A DNA stretch of 43,045 bases from Bacteroidota bacterium. GTDB lineage: Bacteria > Bacteroidota > Bacteroidia > Bacteroidales > UBA6013. The notes below the pieces were generated by a model that searched no databases, was not told the origin of the DNA, and saw only the letters and a program-made list of their open reading frames with translations. Where the stretch lies: NCBI GenBank assembly GCA_020048645.1, contig JAIFMG010000075.1:1-43045 (forward strand). Direction: 5' to 3'. The stretch's first letter is position 1; each line of letters starts with the position of its first letter. A program made the translations under genes and the position numbers. Below are positions 16,107-23,006 of the stretch, in pieces.

Positions 16107-17762
16107 TCAGTTGTTGAACACCTCCGCCTTCATCTCCTCTAGCAGGGAGTCCTTCGGGGCTTCTGGCGCCTGGGGAGGAGCAGGTGGCTCTGGCGGTGCG
16201 GGAAGAAGGCCCAAACTTCGAACTTCGCTGCTGATGGATAGGCCACTAGGGGTCATGGTCCAGGTCTGGCCGCCCATGTCGCCGTCGTAGATGTTCTGGA
16301 CGTTCTTGATGTCGTAGATGATTTCGACCATTTCAGGGGCGAGGTAAACAGAATGTCCCTCGGCGAGCTCCAAGACGACATGGACGCTCTGTTCCGCTCT
16401 TTGCCCCACAAGGGCGCCAACGAAATGGGAGGCCAGGACAATCTCTGACGCTTCAATGTTGTAGTAATAATCAATATCCATCGCATTGGTGAGGGCTGCC
16501 GCGATTCCGCGACCATTGGAGTACCGGGTAACGAACAGCCGCGAGCGGTTGTCGGGGCTTCTGCGGACATCGAAAGTAGGCCTGCCGAACAAGCGTGCGG
16601 CCTTGACGTCCTGTTCGCCTCCCCAACCCATGAAGTGGAAGCCGCTCTCGACCGGAGCCTGTTGCGAGGCATCCAAACCGACATGGTAGGTGCTGTCAGG
16701 GACGATGGAGAGCAGGGTTTCGTGTTGGACTTCCTTGTAATCGGAACCTCCAGCCAGCTCTTTGTCGCTGATGACCATGAGCGTCAGGGCAGAGACAGCC
16801 CAAAAACTCCATACAATTTTCACGGCTTTCCTGTTGTGGAAGCGGTAGTTCCAGAAAAGCCTGGCTCCTAGCACCATCAAAGAAACAATCGGTATGATAA
16901 GGGTGAAGTAGAGCGCAAAGCCGAAGATGACACTGACCTGGGGGCTAAACAAGGCCCTAAGCATCTGGCTTAAAGAAAGATACCCTTGTGTGGTCTCGTC
17001 AAAGAAGGGACCACCGATGAAAAAGCTGGCGCCTAATCCGGTCATGAGCACAAAGCCGCCGATGAGCAAGATGCCCCCTAAGGCTTTCCCAAGCGCGAAA
17101 AACATCTCGTCCAAGTACTGCGCCACGTGTTGCGATACGGGTTTGGATTGTCCTTTCGAGTTGTTTTGACTTTGCGAATGGCCCCAGCGATCAATGTTTT
17201 CACGGACTTTCCCCAATTCGTCCTTGACAAATTCCTGTATGTTTTTGAGGTTGACGGTCTGCCTCTTCATTTGCAGTTTCTGGCTGGAGGTCATGGCCTG
17301 GGGCACGAGCACCCAGAGCAGGAGATAGGCCAACGCGCCCGCCCCATAGATGGCAAATGCGAAGCCGAAAGCCACGCGGACGAGCAGGGGCGAAAGGCCG
17401 GTGTAGTGGGCCAAGCCAGAGCAGACTCCCCCCAACCAGCGGTCGTCGGGGTCTCGGAAGAGCTTTCCGGGCGCGTGCTTCTCGTCTTGCGGCTCCTGGT
17501 CGAGCTCGTACTGCTCGGGGGCGCCCATGATGCCCAGGACGTGCTCGACATCGTGGCTGTTGATGACCTGCTTGCTGGCCCCCACTCGTTCGGAGAGCAG
17601 CTCGGCCAGCCGGGCTTCGACGTCGGCGAGTATCTCCTGGGCCTCCATGTTGTTCCCGAAGAGGACTTTCAGGTCTTTGAGGTATCGGTCGAGTAGCAGG
17701 AAGGCATCTTCCTCGATGCTGAAAGCCAATTGGTTAAGGCTAATGTGAATCGTCTTTTTCAT
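16107..17762 (-). CDS. HAAS-like/PspC-domain membrane protein
   Basis: 551 aa from ATG at 17762 (MKKTIHISLNQLAFSI). Residues 1-95 look like a HAAS/DUF1700-type signalling helix bundle (ILADVEARLAELLSERV, VLGIMGAPEQYE). A PspC domain follows (about 100-160; RWLGGVCSGLAHYTGLSPLLVRVAFGFAF, then a TM helix), then two more TM regions (about 225-330) and a C-terminal beta-rich part with NAMDIDYYYN and VQNIYDGDMGG that resembles a toast-rack type sensor/adhesin domain. The last 25 residues are Pro/Ala-rich. HAAS and PspC proteins are commonly encoded beside PadR regulators, as here. Likely role: an envelope-stress or membrane-integrity component; inference from family and context. Confidence 0.8.
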   Translation of the reverse strand: MKKTIHISLNQLAFSIEEDAFLLLDRYLKDLKVLFGNNMEAQEILADVEARLAELLSERVGASKQVINSHDVEHVLGIMGAPEQYELDQEPQDEKHAPGKLFRDPDDRWLGGVCSGLAHYTGLSPLLVRVAFGFAFAIYGAGALAYLLLWVLVPQAMTSSQKLQMKRQTVNLKNIQEFVKDELGKVRENIDRWGHSQSQNNSKGQSKPVSQHVAQYLDEMFFALGKALGGILLIGGFVLMTGLGASFFIGGPFFDETTQGYLSLSQMLRALFSPQVSVIFGFALYFTLIIPIVSLMVLGARLFWNYRFHNRKAVKIVWSFWAVSALTLMVISDKELAGGSDYKEVQHETLLSIVPDSTYHVGLDASQQAPVESGFHFMGWGGEQDVKAARLFGRPTFDVRRSPDNRSRLFVTRYSNGRGIAAALTNAMDIDYYYNIEASEIVLASHFVGALVGQRAEQSVHVVLELAEGHSVYLAPEMVEIIYDIKNVQNIYDGDMGGQTWTMTPSGLSISSEVRSLGLLPAPPEPPAPPQAPEAPKDSLLEEMKAEVFNN

Positions 17763-17794
17763 GTTGCTGTTCGATGTGTTGTGGGCAATCGGCC

Positions 17795-18154
17795 TCAATC
17801 GCTGTTTTGTGCTGCATGATTGTTGTTTTTGATGGCTTCAACCGAAAGCACCAACTCTGTCCAGGTCTTGTCGAGGGCATCGAGGAATTGTCGGCCGTCG
17901 GGGGTCAAGGTGTAGTATTTCCGCGGGGGTCCCTGGTTGGACTCCTCCCAGTAGTAGTCGAGCATTCCTTCGTTCTTGGTACGGGTGAGCAGTGGGTACA
18001 AGGTTCCTTCGACGACAATCATGTTGTTGTCTTTCAGGGTGTTGATGATGTCGGTGGCGTAAAGGTCGTTCTTGGCCAGCACGCTGAGGATGCAGTACTG
18101 GAGGATCCCCTTCCGCATCTGGGCGTTGATTTTTTCGATTTTGTCTTCATTCAT
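17795..18154 (-). CDS. PadR-family transcriptional regulator
   Basis: 119 aa from ATG at 18154 (MNEDKIEKINAQMRKG). This is the compact PadR fold: QMRKGILQYCILSVLAKNDLYATDI, the winged-helix EGTLYPLLTRTKNEGMLDYYWEES, the family's GPPRKYYTLTPDGRQFL wing, and a C-terminal dimerisation helix. It sits between the small and the large PspC genes, so it probably controls this cluster by autorepression. Confidence 0.9.
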   Translation of the reverse strand: MNEDKIEKINAQMRKGILQYCILSVLAKNDLYATDIINTLKDNNMIVVEGTLYPLLTRTKNEGMLDYYWEESNQGPPRKYYTLTPDGRQFLDALDKTWTELVLSVEAIKNNNHAAQNSD

Positions 18155-18174
18155 GGCCGGGATTTTTTGGCCTG

Positions 18175-18456
18175 TCAGGCCTTGTTTTTGAAGTTCTGGC
18201 GGATGCGTTCGACTTCTTGCCGGAACTTGTCGGACGCGCTGTCCCAGGTGAGGCGCTGGGGTTGTTCCGCGTCGGGCGAGCCGTTGGGCAGGTCGGGCAG
18301 GAGCAGCCAGAAAATCAAGTAAAACAGGATGCCGGAACCGCCTACCAGGGTCAGCAGCACCCAAGCGGCGCGCGCCCAGAAGGGGTCAAAGCCGAATTTC
18401 GCCCCTAGGCCGGCGCAAATGCCGGCTATCCATCCATTTTCCGTGTCTCTGTACAT
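18175..18456 (-). CDS. Small PspC-domain protein
   Basis: 93 aa. MYRDTENGWIAGICAGLGAKFGF is the PspC opening, then one TM hairpin (ARAAWVLLTLVGGSGILFYLIFWLLLP) and a polar, probably cytosolic tail (about 55-93) with a helix rich in Arg/Glu. It is first or second gene of the PadR/PspC cluster, 20 bp upstream of padR. PspC proteins sense or buffer membrane stress; this one has only the core plus a tail. Confidence 0.85.
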   Translation of the reverse strand: MYRDTENGWIAGICAGLGAKFGFDPFWARAAWVLLTLVGGSGILFYLIFWLLLPDLPNGSPDAEQPQRLTWDSASDKFRQEVERIRQNFKNKA

Positions 18457-18494
18457 GGCTTGTGATTTTTAAAAGGTTTGTGTTGTTTCGATTA

Positions 18495-18722
18495 TCACCG
18501 AACGCCGCGGGTCGCCGCGTTGAACTGGTCCATCTCCCTCTGCACCTGCTCGGGCGTCTTCGATACGAAGGCGTCCGCCCGGGGGCTTTGGCGGCGTGTG
18601 CTGTCCTGGCCGCTTTCGGTCTGGGTGGGCAACTTGCTGGCGTCAACAATGGGGTCCAGGTTGGAAGCCAAGCTGTTAAGGCTAAGGCCCAGGGCTATGC
18701 TAAGGAAGATGGCTCGTTTCAT
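18495..18722 (-). CDS. Small exported protein of the PspC/PadR cluster
   Basis: 75 aa from ATG at 18722. A signal peptide (MKRAIFLSIALGLSLNSLA) is followed by a polar, Ser/Gln/Arg-rich mature part of about 55 residues, with a predicted helix SKTPEQVQREMDQFNAA at the end. It lies 38 bp upstream of the small PspC gene on the same strand and just downstream of a good -7 box, so it is probably the first gene of the cluster. I do not recognise a family. Confidence 0.55.
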   Translation of the reverse strand: MKRAIFLSIALGLSLNSLASNLDPIVDASKLPTQTESGQDSTRRQSPRADAFVSKTPEQVQREMDQFNAATRGVR

Positions 18723-18746
18723 CGCGGTGGGTTTTGTTCGATGGGA

Positions 18747-18754
18747 CAAAGATG
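18747..18754 (-). promoter_or_regulatory. -7 box of the PspC/PadR cluster
   Basis: The minus strand reads CATCTTTG, one mismatch to TAnnTTTG, 25 bp before the ATG of the 75-aa exported protein. The AT-rich TACTA repeats lie immediately upstream, at the place a repressor would overlap the promoter. Confidence 0.5.
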
Positions 18755-18948
18755 AGAAAAAATATACTACTATGCAATACAAGGTACTATAATCTTTGTT
18801 AAATCTTTGCTCCAATTTCTTAAAGTATGGCCAACGAGAGAGGCCTTCAGATAGCAAAACATTGAAAACCAATAAGATGAAAAAGGTTTCCGCATTGGAA
18901 GACGCTATGGCGGCCAGTGCCATCGGCCAGAGAGAGAGAGCCCAACCA

Positions 18949-18978
18949 TTGAGATGGCATTGATTTGGATTATCTTTG
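18949..18978 (+). promoter_or_regulatory. Promoter of the 216-aa lipoprotein gene
   Basis: TTG at 18949-18951 and a perfect TATCTTTG at 18971-18978 are 19 nt apart, the preferred Bacteroidota spacing. The start would be near 18985, with a leader of about 64 nt before the ATG at 19049. Confidence 0.75.
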
Positions 18979-19048
18979 GATGTGGAAACAAGGCCTCGTG
19001 CTCGATGGCCTTGGCCCTGAGAACACAATCCCTTAAACCGAACATGCC

Positions 19049-19699
19049 ATGACTCAACGCATCATCCTGTTGGCGAACCTGTTGGCCATTTTTTTCCTTT
19101 CGAGCTGCACGCTCAGGCAGGAGTTCTACTTCAACGAGGACCTGTCGGGCAAAGTCCGCTATTCGATGGACCTGACGGCCTTTTACCAATTCATGAACAC
19201 CATGCCCGCCGAAGCCAACGAGTCGGATGAGTTCTCCTTCCAGGACTCCATCGCCAGCGTCTTCGCGGTAGCCTGCGACGTCTTGGCGCAGATTCCGGGC
19301 ATCACGCAGGTGGGCCAGGGCAGCGGCGACCTGGGCCCTTACCTGGAGTACCAGTTCGCGGACCTGGACGCGCTGAACGCCACCATGTCGAGCGGGATGG
19401 TGGGCACGGGCAGCCAAAGCGACCACGTCTTCTTCGAGCGGAAAGGCCGGAAGCTGACTTTCAGCCCCGACCTGGAGGCCCTGGCCGAGATGAACAGCGA
19501 GGAGTTCGCCTCGATGGGCGAGATGTTCCAATACCAGCTCTACTTCTACTTCGACCAGGGTCTGCTGCGGAGGGTGGACTCCAAGATGGCGGAGGTTGCC
19601 CAGGACAAGACCAAGGTGTCGATGGAACTGTCGCTCAACCAGATGCACGAGTCGGGCGAGGAGATGACGACCACTTTCAGGGGCAAGTTCAAGCGCTGA
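19049..19699 (+). CDS. Uncharacterised lipoprotein
   Basis: 216 aa. The lipoprotein signal has the lipobox FLSSC (Cys20). The mature part starts TLRQEFYFNEDLSGKVRYSMDLT, a pattern of paired strands seen in a Bacteroidota lipoprotein group sometimes likened to LppM. Then come acidic helices (EANESDEFSFQDS; LAEMNSEEFASMGEMFQYQ) and a basic end (FRGKFKR). No catalytic motif is seen. It is convergent with the kinase-fold gene, with only 5 bp between the two stop codons. Confidence 0.6.
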   Translation: MTQRIILLANLLAIFFLSSCTLRQEFYFNEDLSGKVRYSMDLTAFYQFMNTMPAEANESDEFSFQDSIASVFAVACDVLAQIPGITQVGQGSGDLGPYLEYQFADLDALNATMSSGMVGTGSQSDHVFFERKGRKLTFSPDLEALAEMNSEEFASMGEMFQYQLYFYFDQGLLRRVDSKMAEVAQDKTKVSMELSLNQMHESGEEMTTTFRGKFKR

Positions 19700-19704
19700 G
19701 GAGG

Positions 19705-21396
19705 CTACTTGCGGTTGAGCAGGAAAAGCTCGCCGCCCTCGCACAGGAAAAGGCCCGCCTGGGCATAGGCCAGGAGCGACTGCTGGGTCGAGGGGCCGAA
19801 GGCCAGCTCGGCGACGGGCTCGAAGTCGTGCGCGCGGCGGATGGCGATCCGCTCGTCCTGGGCCTCGAAGAGGAAGCCGGGCGAGCCGGGCGCGGGCATG
19901 TGGGCGAACTGGGGCCAGTCGTCGAGCGGCCTGCCCCAGCGCGCCTCGAGGCCCTCGACGCGGAAGTAGGCCTGGCAGACCTGGCCCGCTTCGATCCAAC
20001 TGGCCACGCCGATGGGCCCTTGCTGGGCCAAGCGGCGCACGCCGGGCCGCAACTTGGCCAAGGCCAGGTCTTTGCCCGAGTGGAAATGGACGCGGCTCTG
20101 CCCGGCGGTGTTCTGCAGCAGTCCTTCGGAGGTCTGGAACGACTTGCTGAGCACGGTTTTGCGGAGGTTGCGGATCTTGTCGTTGAGCGACTCGGAAAGG
20201 TATATCCAGCGCATGTTGTCGTCGGGCTCCAGGGCCAGGAGGATGTCGCCGTAGAGGTGCAGGCTGGCCTGGGGGCTGAGGCGCAGGTTCTGGAAGGGCA
20301 GCGTCACCCCGGGCGAGACCCAGCGGTGCAACTGCCCGCCGCGCAGGGCGAAGAAGTGGGCCCCGCTGGTGAAAGCGCTCTGCCAGAGGCTCTTGGGTAG
20401 GCTTTCCAAGGCGGTGGCCTGTCCCTTGTGCCGGGCGTCGAAGAGCAGGAAGGCGTCCTGGGTCTCGACGACGAGCCCCTCCCCCTGGGCCTGGAGTTCG
20501 AGGATTTCGGCGTTGACGAGCAAGGTCTTGACCAGGAAATCGGTCAGGGCGACGGCCTGCGGGGCCGGGCGGGCAGGCGCGGGCGGGGCCAGGCGCGGGT
20601 CGAGCACGAGCAGGAAGCGCTCGCCCCCGACGAGCACCCGCCGCATCTGGTCGAGCAGCGGCCCGCCAGGCAGAGGGACGTAGCACTTGGGCGGCTTCAG
20701 CCCAGGCACAGGCACCAGGAGGGCCAGCTTGTCCATGACCCTGGCCGAGAGGCTCTTGACGGCGGGGTGGCTTCCCTTGAAGGGATGGGCGTGGGTCAAG
20801 AGGTTGAAGACGAGCACGGCCAGGGCGTAGGCGTCGCTCTGCTGGTCCACCATGCCCCCGCGCTGGAAGTCGCGGACCTCTTCGAGCAGGACGCCCGTGT
20901 GCGGCCGGGCGGGGCTCTGGTACGAATCGGCATCGATCAGGCGGCATTGGCCGGCCAGGTCCACCATGACGTTGAAGGGGTTGAGGTCGCCGACCTGTAT
21001 GCCCCGGGCGTGCGCCTGGGCGACGGCCTCGGCCAGTTGCTTGGCCAGCGCCAGCTTGAAGCTCCAGGCGATGGCGTTGCGCTGGCAGAAGGCCTTGTTG
21101 AAGAGGCTGGCCAAGGGGAAGAACTCGGGGCCGAGCCGGGCCATGGTGAAGCCGATGGGCAGGCCCTTGTCGTCGAAGAGCACGGCCAGGGGCTTGACGA
21201 AGGCCTGGGGCAGAACGGCCAGGGCGGCCGCCTGGGCCGTCAGCAAAGGCGGCTTGCCGGGGTGGTAAATCTTGGCCACGAGGTCGGGCTCCGAACGGAC
21301 GAGCAGGATGCGCCCCTCTCCGCCCCGGTGGAGCTCGTCCTCATCGCGCAGGGCGATGGGCCTTTGGGCACTGTCGTAGGCGAACCATTCTGCCAT
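19705..21396 (-). CDS. Divergent protein kinase-fold protein with C-terminal domain
   Basis: 563 aa. The N-terminal half is a eukaryotic-like kinase related to YegI: a glycine-rich GGEGRILLV (25-33), the VAKIY lysine (Lys42), the catalytic loop HARGIQVGDLNPFNVMV with Asp137 and Asn142, and the metal-binding IDADSYQ with Asp155. All key residues are kept, so activity is likely, although the HRD Arg is replaced (VGD). After a SDAYALAVLVFNLLTHAHPF helix, residues 270-563 are beta-rich (repeated FLLVLDPR, LHLYGDILLALEPDD, LFLCEGGELFLLNRK) and might form a propeller; no TM helix is seen. Substrate unknown. The upstream 69-aa membrane protein may be its partner. Confidence 0.8.
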   Translation of the reverse strand: MAEWFAYDSAQRPIALRDEDELHRGGEGRILLVRSEPDLVAKIYHPGKPPLLTAQAAALAVLPQAFVKPLAVLFDDKGLPIGFTMARLGPEFFPLASLFNKAFCQRNAIAWSFKLALAKQLAEAVAQAHARGIQVGDLNPFNVMVDLAGQCRLIDADSYQSPARPHTGVLLEEVRDFQRGGMVDQQSDAYALAVLVFNLLTHAHPFKGSHPAVKSLSARVMDKLALLVPVPGLKPPKCYVPLPGGPLLDQMRRVLVGGERFLLVLDPRLAPPAPARPAPQAVALTDFLVKTLLVNAEILELQAQGEGLVVETQDAFLLFDARHKGQATALESLPKSLWQSAFTSGAHFFALRGGQLHRWVSPGVTLPFQNLRLSPQASLHLYGDILLALEPDDNMRWIYLSESLNDKIRNLRKTVLSKSFQTSEGLLQNTAGQSRVHFHSGKDLALAKLRPGVRRLAQQGPIGVASWIEAGQVCQAYFRVEGLEARWGRPLDDWPQFAHMPAPGSPGFLFEAQDERIAIRRAHDFEPVAELAFGPSTQQSLLAYAQAGLFLCEGGELFLLNRK

Positions 21397-21407
21397 AGGG
21401 TAAAGGC

Positions 21408-21617
21408 TTATGCTTCAGGGTTTTCTTGGTCGCGGTTCTTGTCGCGGCGCTTCCGGAAATAGGCCTTGCGCGCGGCTTCCATCTTGGCCTCCCACTCGTC
21501 GTCCGACTTTTGCCGGGTGGCGGAAGCGGTGGCGGCCTCCTGGTTCTTGACCACCAGGAAGATAATGGCCGCGGCTAGACCGCCGACCAGGAAAGCGATG
21601 GTGATGAGTTCGATCAT
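21408..21617 (-). CDS. Small single-pass membrane protein
   Basis: 69 aa from ATG at 21617 (MIELITIAFLVGG). One N-terminal TM helix (about 3-25), then a highly charged tail with a long helix (DEWEAKMEAARKAYFRKRRDKNRDQEN). It lies 11 bp upstream of the kinase-fold gene on the same strand, so the two are likely cotranscribed. It could anchor the kinase at the membrane or be its substrate; this is conjecture. Confidence 0.6.
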   Translation of the reverse strand: MIELITIAFLVGGLAAAIIFLVVKNQEAATASATRQKSDDEWEAKMEAARKAYFRKRRDKNRDQENPEA

Positions 21618-21693
21618 GCGGTGGGCTGGTTTGGGGTGAATCGAGCAGGAAGGTGGGAAGGCAACGTAATACAAAGGCGTGTCCCAAGGCCTT

Positions 21694-22341
21694 CTACGGA
21701 AGCAGCGGCCCGGGGTTCTGCCGGAAGGCGTGGGCCTTGGCGTGCGACCGGAGGTCGAAGAAGGTCTTGGCCGCCACCAGGATGACCATGACCCAGACCG
21801 GCGAGCCGAGGGCCAAGACCAGCCAGCCTCCGAAAATGGCGGCGAGCTGCTGCACGACGACCCTACCGTAGGGAGCCATCATGAGCTTGTCGATCTGGGC
21901 CTCGCGGAACTCGCCGTTCCGGATGAAGTTGAAGAAGAACGAGAACAAGTGGTGGAGGCCCATCATGAGCAGGAAAAGGCCGAAGGAGCGGTCGATGCCG
22001 GCCTGCCGGAGCAAGAAGTCGGGCTTGAGGAAGTCATCGCCCGCGGTGGGGTTGGGAACGAGCACGAAAAAGACGAGCACGAAGAAAGTCTGCCCAATGA
22101 CGAAGATGTTGAAGTGGACGGCAAAGAAGGGAATCATGAAGAGCTTCATCGGGAGGGGCCCGTCTGTGGCGGCCATCTTGAGCATGTTGACAATTCCGAT
22201 GAGGAAGGTTTCGGCGCAGTAGAGCAGGACGACCTCCAAGGCGCTCCAGCCCAGGAAGACGACGCCGAGCAAGGGGGCGACATTGGCGGCCAGCAGCCAC
22301 CAGAGGCTAGGGTGGCCTTTGAACGTGGGCATGGGGGGCAT
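21694..22341 (-). CDS. DUF6498-like polytopic membrane protein
   Basis: About 215 aa from ATG at 22341 (MPPMPTFKGHPS); the ATG at 22332 is also possible. There are five or six TM helices. Features resembling the DUF6498 family are W-x-x-L-E-V-V-L-L-Y-C-A-E-T in helix 2, a FNIFVIGQTFFV helix, and RNGEFREAQIDKLMMAPYGRV in a loop before the last helices. No function is known. A perfect -7 box lies 48 bp upstream. Confidence 0.6.
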   Translation of the reverse strand: MPPMPTFKGHPSLWWLLAANVAPLLGVVFLGWSALEVVLLYCAETFLIGIVNMLKMAATDGPLPMKLFMIPFFAVHFNIFVIGQTFFVLVFFVLVPNPTAGDDFLKPDFLLRQAGIDRSFGLFLLMMGLHHLFSFFFNFIRNGEFREAQIDKLMMAPYGRVVVQQLAAIFGGWLVLALGSPVWVMVILVAAKTFFDLRSHAKAHAFRQNPGPLLP

Positions 22342-22388
22342 GGGAAGGAGGGTTGGGTAGGGATTGGAAGAAAAGCAGTGCCTTGGGC

Positions 22389-22396
22389 CAAAAATA
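22389..22396 (-). promoter_or_regulatory. -7 box of the DUF6498-like gene
   Basis: The minus strand reads TATTTTTG, a perfect TAnnTTTG, giving a leader of roughly 40 nt to the ATG at 22341. A clear -33 element is not seen. Confidence 0.45.
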
Positions 22397-22560
22397 ATCA
22401 AAAAGGCATGGCCGGGCCAGGTCGCGCGGCGCGGCGCGGATCTTTTAACGTTCATTTCACCTTGGTGACGCAACGAAAGAAAGGCGGGCATCGTCTTGCC
22501 ATCAAATCAATCGAACAAATCGGATTATTGTTCCAAGAACACCACCAAACCACCACCGCC

Positions 22561-22797
22561 ATGCTTTTAGAAATGCGCAAAGTCTATCAAGCCCTCCGCA
22601 AGCTGGGCGTCTCGCGCGACAAGATCTCGCCCCGGGCCAGCTTCAAGAACGACTTGGGGATGGATTCCTTCGACATGAACTGCTTCGTGTTTTACGTGGA
22701 GTCTCTGCTGGACGTGCGGGTGCCCGACGAGCAACTGGAGCAGGTGCAGACCATCGAGCAGGCCTGCCTGCTGCTGAGCGGCCTGCGCGCGCGCTAG
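22561..22797 (+). CDS. Stand-alone acyl carrier protein
   Basis: 78 aa from ATG at 22561. A four-helix ACP with the phosphopantetheine site GMDSFDM (Ser36). It differs from housekeeping AcpP: Phe follows the Ser-bearing motif instead of Leu, and the second helix reads NCFVFYVESLLDVRVPDEQ. It ends in Arg-rich SGLRAR. No FabF, thioesterase or AMP-ligase gene is adjacent; it stands between a membrane protein and SecDF. It probably serves a dedicated lipid or secondary pathway encoded elsewhere. A strong terminator follows. Confidence 0.82.
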   Translation: MLLEMRKVYQALRKLGVSRDKISPRASFKNDLGMDSFDMNCFVFYVESLLDVRVPDEQLEQVQTIEQACLLLSGLRAR

Positions 22798-22836
22798 GCA
22801 GCCCAAGCCCGAGCGGCGGCCCGAGCGGGCCGCCAG

Positions 22837-22882
22837 CGCCTCGCCGGCCCTTCCCCCTGGGGGAGGGCCGGCGAGGCGTTTC
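22837..22882 (+). terminator. GC-rich terminator after the acyl carrier protein gene
   Basis: Long hairpin: a 14-bp arm CGCCTCGCCGGCCC/GGGCCGGCGAGGCG, an inner CCCCC/GGGGG extension past a 1-nt bulge, then TTT. It isolates the ACP gene from secDF. Confidence 0.75.
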
Positions 22883-22918
22883 AGGGCGATTGGCGAAGGC
22901 TTTTGGAGGGAAGAAAAG

Positions 22919-22946
22919 TTGCATTTGGAAAAAAAGTCTATATTTG
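22919..22946 (+). promoter_or_regulatory. Promoter of secDF
   Basis: TTG at 22919-22921 and a perfect TATATTTG at 22939-22946, 17 nt apart. The leader to the ATG at 23007 is about 54 nt. Confidence 0.7.
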
Positions 22947-23006
22947 CGGGCCTGTTTTCAGGCCAAAACGATTAAGGTACAAAAGTTTAAATCAAAGAAT
23001 TTCGTA

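Larger units (their letters stand above)
18723..19048. other. Divergent control region between the PspC cluster and a lipoprotein gene
   Basis: Holds promoters facing both ways (18747-18754 minus; 18949-18978 plus) and an AT-rich stretch around 18755-18810 in which TACTA recurs (TATACTACTATG, GTACTATAATC). This could be the PadR operator. A 28-codon frame at 18876 is not convincing as a gene. Confidence 0.5.

Noticed and set aside
18876..18962. 28-codon frame starting MKKVSALEDAM
   Set aside because: It overlaps the perfect promoter of the downstream lipoprotein, has no conserved feature and ends abruptly; chance frame more likely.
18905..20947. 680-codon minus-strand frame rich in Arg/Pro/Gly
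   Set aside because: Shadow of the kinase-fold gene and of the 216-aa lipoprotein gene; composition is that of a non-coding phase.
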